Assembly (NCBI RefSeq): GCF_034931125.1
Contig: NZ_JAYGHM010000008.1
Coordinates: 1 to 64,000 of the forward strand
Direction of reading: 5' to 3'
From: Rivularia sp034931125
GTDB taxonomy: Bacteria; Cyanobacteriota; Cyanobacteriia; Cyanobacteriales; Nostocaceae
DNA: 64,000 nt
The position numbers and the translations under genes are program-made. Shown piece after piece: positions 62,645 through 64,000 of this stretch (the first letter of the stretch is position 1; each line of letters opens with the position of its first letter). The notes beneath the pieces were generated by a model. That model did not search any database. It worked only from the letters and a program-made list of their open reading frames with translations, and had not been told where the DNA came from.

Positions 62645-63217
62645 CTATTGCTTTTGATTTTCATTATCGGGAACTTGAATACTGCTGCGAGGTCGATTGG
62701 CTTCTGCTGCATCGTTCGCTTCTTGGTTTTGATTTTCGGTTTCTAGAATCTTTGCGTTACCCGCATCAACCATTACTTCTTTGTTTCCAATATCTACCTT
62801 ATAAACTAAATTGCCATCTTCGTTTTCTAATTCCACTTTTTTAGCCTTTCCTCCTAAAGCAGTTTCTGCCGCTTGCTGAGCTTGTTGAGAAGTAATTTTT
62901 GCTAAAGATTGATATTTAGCAGCTTCTTGTTTTTCTTCTGCATCGTCATTTGTTTCACCATCACCGTCGCTGGCTTCAGCTATTTCAGTTTTTTCACTAT
63001 TATTTACTGCTACGCTTTGACCAACTTGTTGCTTATTTTCAGGTGCTTCAGTAGCATCGTTCGCTTCACCGTCACCATCACTAGTTTGAGTCATACTAGT
63101 ATTAGTTTGTACGGAGGGCGACTCGGTTTGTTTTGCAGACACGTTGCGAGCGAATCCAGCAAATCCTAAAGTAGTCACTAAAGCTGCTGCTAAAGCGATT
63201 CTTTTTGTTGTATTCAT
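62645..63217 (-). CDS. Secreted PepSY-domain protein
   Basis: A 190-residue protein with a signal peptide (residues 1-28, NTTKRIALAAALVTTLGFAG). An acidic low-complexity region contains two copies of an ASDGDGE-x-NDA-type unit, and then comes one PepSY domain (~105-160: ITSQQAQQAAETALGGKAKK, LVYKVDIGNKEVMVDA). PepSY proteins may inhibit proteases or act in the envelope. The acidic D-x-D-x-E repeats could bind divalent cations. Confidence 0.88.
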   Translation of the reverse strand: MNTTKRIALAAALVTTLGFAGFARNVSAKQTESPSVQTNTSMTQTSDGDGEANDATEAPENKQQVGQSVAVNNSEKTEIAEASDGDGETNDDAEEKQEAAKYQSLAKITSQQAQQAAETALGGKAKKVELENEDGNLVYKVDIGNKEVMVDAGNAKILETENQNQEANDAAEANRPRSSIQVPDNENQKQ

Positions 63218-63595
63218 GATGTAATCTGTCCTTCTTTTCCTTGATGATTTAACTGTAGATATAAATAGTTAAGAACTTGGAAAGAATCTGATGAAATATA
63301 TCAAAAATATTAAAAATAAAATAAGTTGCCTCTACTGTATCAGTTAATGTTGAATTTAAAGACTTTAAGAGTGAATAGTAAAAAAAGTGAAACTAATAAA
63401 TTATTTGATAACCGAAACCCTGTAAATATCTCCGCAGCGCTACCTTTAAAAATCTAGATGCATACCCGGATTTAGTAACGACATAAAAAGTATTATTCAT
63501 ATTCCCATCTTGCCAAGTTCTTGACTTTTCTTCTATACGATAAAGCTGTAAGTCCAGATAAAGTATAAAAACCGACAATAAGTATTAATAAAAAA
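63218..63595. other. Gap with a doubtful 61-residue ORF
   Basis: A minus-strand ORF at 63393-63578 (NTFYVVTKSGYASRFLKVAL near its end) has no ribosome site and no recognisable family; it may be a remnant. Otherwise A+T-rich spacer. Confidence 0.35.
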
Positions 63596-64000
63596 ATGAA
63601 TAAAGTTGCAAAAGTCACGATTTTCTTCTGGATCATGAAGATCATCGCCACGACACTCGGTGAGACGGCAGGTGACTATATATCAATGTCTCTCGGACTG
63701 GGTTATTACGTAGCCTTTGCTGTAACGTTCGCCATCCTGGCTATTCTGCTGTTTTTTCAAATTCAATCCGACAGATATCGTCCAGCCCTTTATTGGGCGG
63801 CTATTATCGCTACAACCACAGCCGGAACTGAAGTTTCAGACCTGATGGATCGATCTCTGGGGCTGGGTTACGCAGTGGGGTCGCTAATTCTGGTAGCTGG
63901 TCTTTTGAGCGTTCTTGCTATCTGGTACTACCGAGACCGGGATCTAAGCGTTTATCCGATTGTTAGGAAAGACGCAGAAACCACCTATTGGCTAGCGATC
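63596..64000 (+). CDS. COG4705-type membrane protein (copy B), cut by window end
   Basis: From the ATG at 63596 (after an A-rich leader) the frame is open to the window end, 135 residues: MNKVAKVTIFFWIMKIIATT, LGETAGDYISMSLGLGYYVA, then TTAGTEVSDLMDRSLGLGYA. This is the same family and repeat pattern as the gene at 61267-62010. The DNA is visibly richer in G+C, especially at third codon positions, than the neighbours, suggesting acquisition from elsewhere. Confidence 0.85.
   Translation, partial: MNKVAKVTIFFWIMKIIATTLGETAGDYISMSLGLGYYVAFAVTFAILAILLFFQIQSDRYRPALYWAAIIATTTAGTEVSDLMDRSLGLGYAVGSLILVAGLLSVLAIWYYRDRDLSVYPIVRKDAETTYWLAI

Noticed and set aside
63393..63578. Minus-strand 61-residue ORF as a gene
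   Set aside because: No ribosome site, no recognisable domain, and unusual composition for a start; kept only as a possible remnant.

Overview
The window comes from a filamentous, probably heterocyst-forming (Nostocales-type) cyanobacterium. I infer this from the many HIP1 octamers (GCGATCGC), the A+T-rich background, cyanobacterial families (RppA/RppB two-component pair, DUF1816 protein) and dispersed short palindromes of the kind common in these genomes. I see no tRNA, rRNA or CRISPR array.

The main discovery is a shared promoter element in the first 41 kb. Fourteen times, in front of different genes, there is a direct repeat TTCCTCA-N4-TTCCTCA (consensus TTCCTCACAAGTTCCTCA). In every copy the half-sites are 11 bp apart, and in every copy a -10-like hexamer (TANNNT, once TTAAAT) begins exactly 11 nt after the second half-site. 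Twelve copies point at the start of a neighbouring gene or operon; two are orphans. This is the geometry of a PhoB/OmpR-type activator box replacing the -35. The genes behind it form a stress or low-energy survival island: an M4-type protease, a lipoprotein/DUF302/PepSY-TM group, a sulfide-detoxification pair (MBL dioxygenase and rhodanese), a complete N-type (probably Na+-coupled) ATPase operon, an adenosine-specific-kinase-like protein, two Hsp20s, a phosphoribosyltransferase with a hydrolase and an alcohol dehydrogenase, a cyclopropane-fatty-acid-synthase-like methyltransferase with a desaturase, PEP synthase with a universal stress protein and an Acg-type nitroreductase, and a second universal stress protein. 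A Lon protease, a PNPOx-like flavoprotein and a P-type ATPase sit among or next to them. A 1,300-residue hybrid OmpR-type regulator/histidine kinase lies inside the island and is the obvious candidate controller. The gene mix resembles the mycobacterial DosR regulon and the Burkholderia lxa locus, both low-oxygen survival systems; the link to oxygen here is inference.

Layout: 1-9.3 kb proteases, sulfur/PepSY genes, and a TetR/oxidoreductase pair with tandem operators; 9.4-19.1 kb the N-ATPase operon (atpD-C-Q-x-R-B-E-F-A, then a 2.4-kb insertion of broken genes, then atpG); 19.3-35.6 kb stress and metabolic genes in divergent pairs; 35.9-42.3 kb regulator, receiver, Hsp20, GerMN protein; 42.5-47.7 kb PNPOx-like protein, an intact P-type ATPase and a second one that has lost its catalytic core; 47.7-55.8 kb a graveyard of gene remnants (DUF2252, IS5-type transposase, large Ig-repeat surface protein, Rpn-like nuclease, PIN toxin) mixed with unknown genes; 55.8-64 kb RppB/RppA, a second OmpR/histidine kinase pair, a PepSY protein and two COG4705-type membrane proteins, the last cut by the window end.
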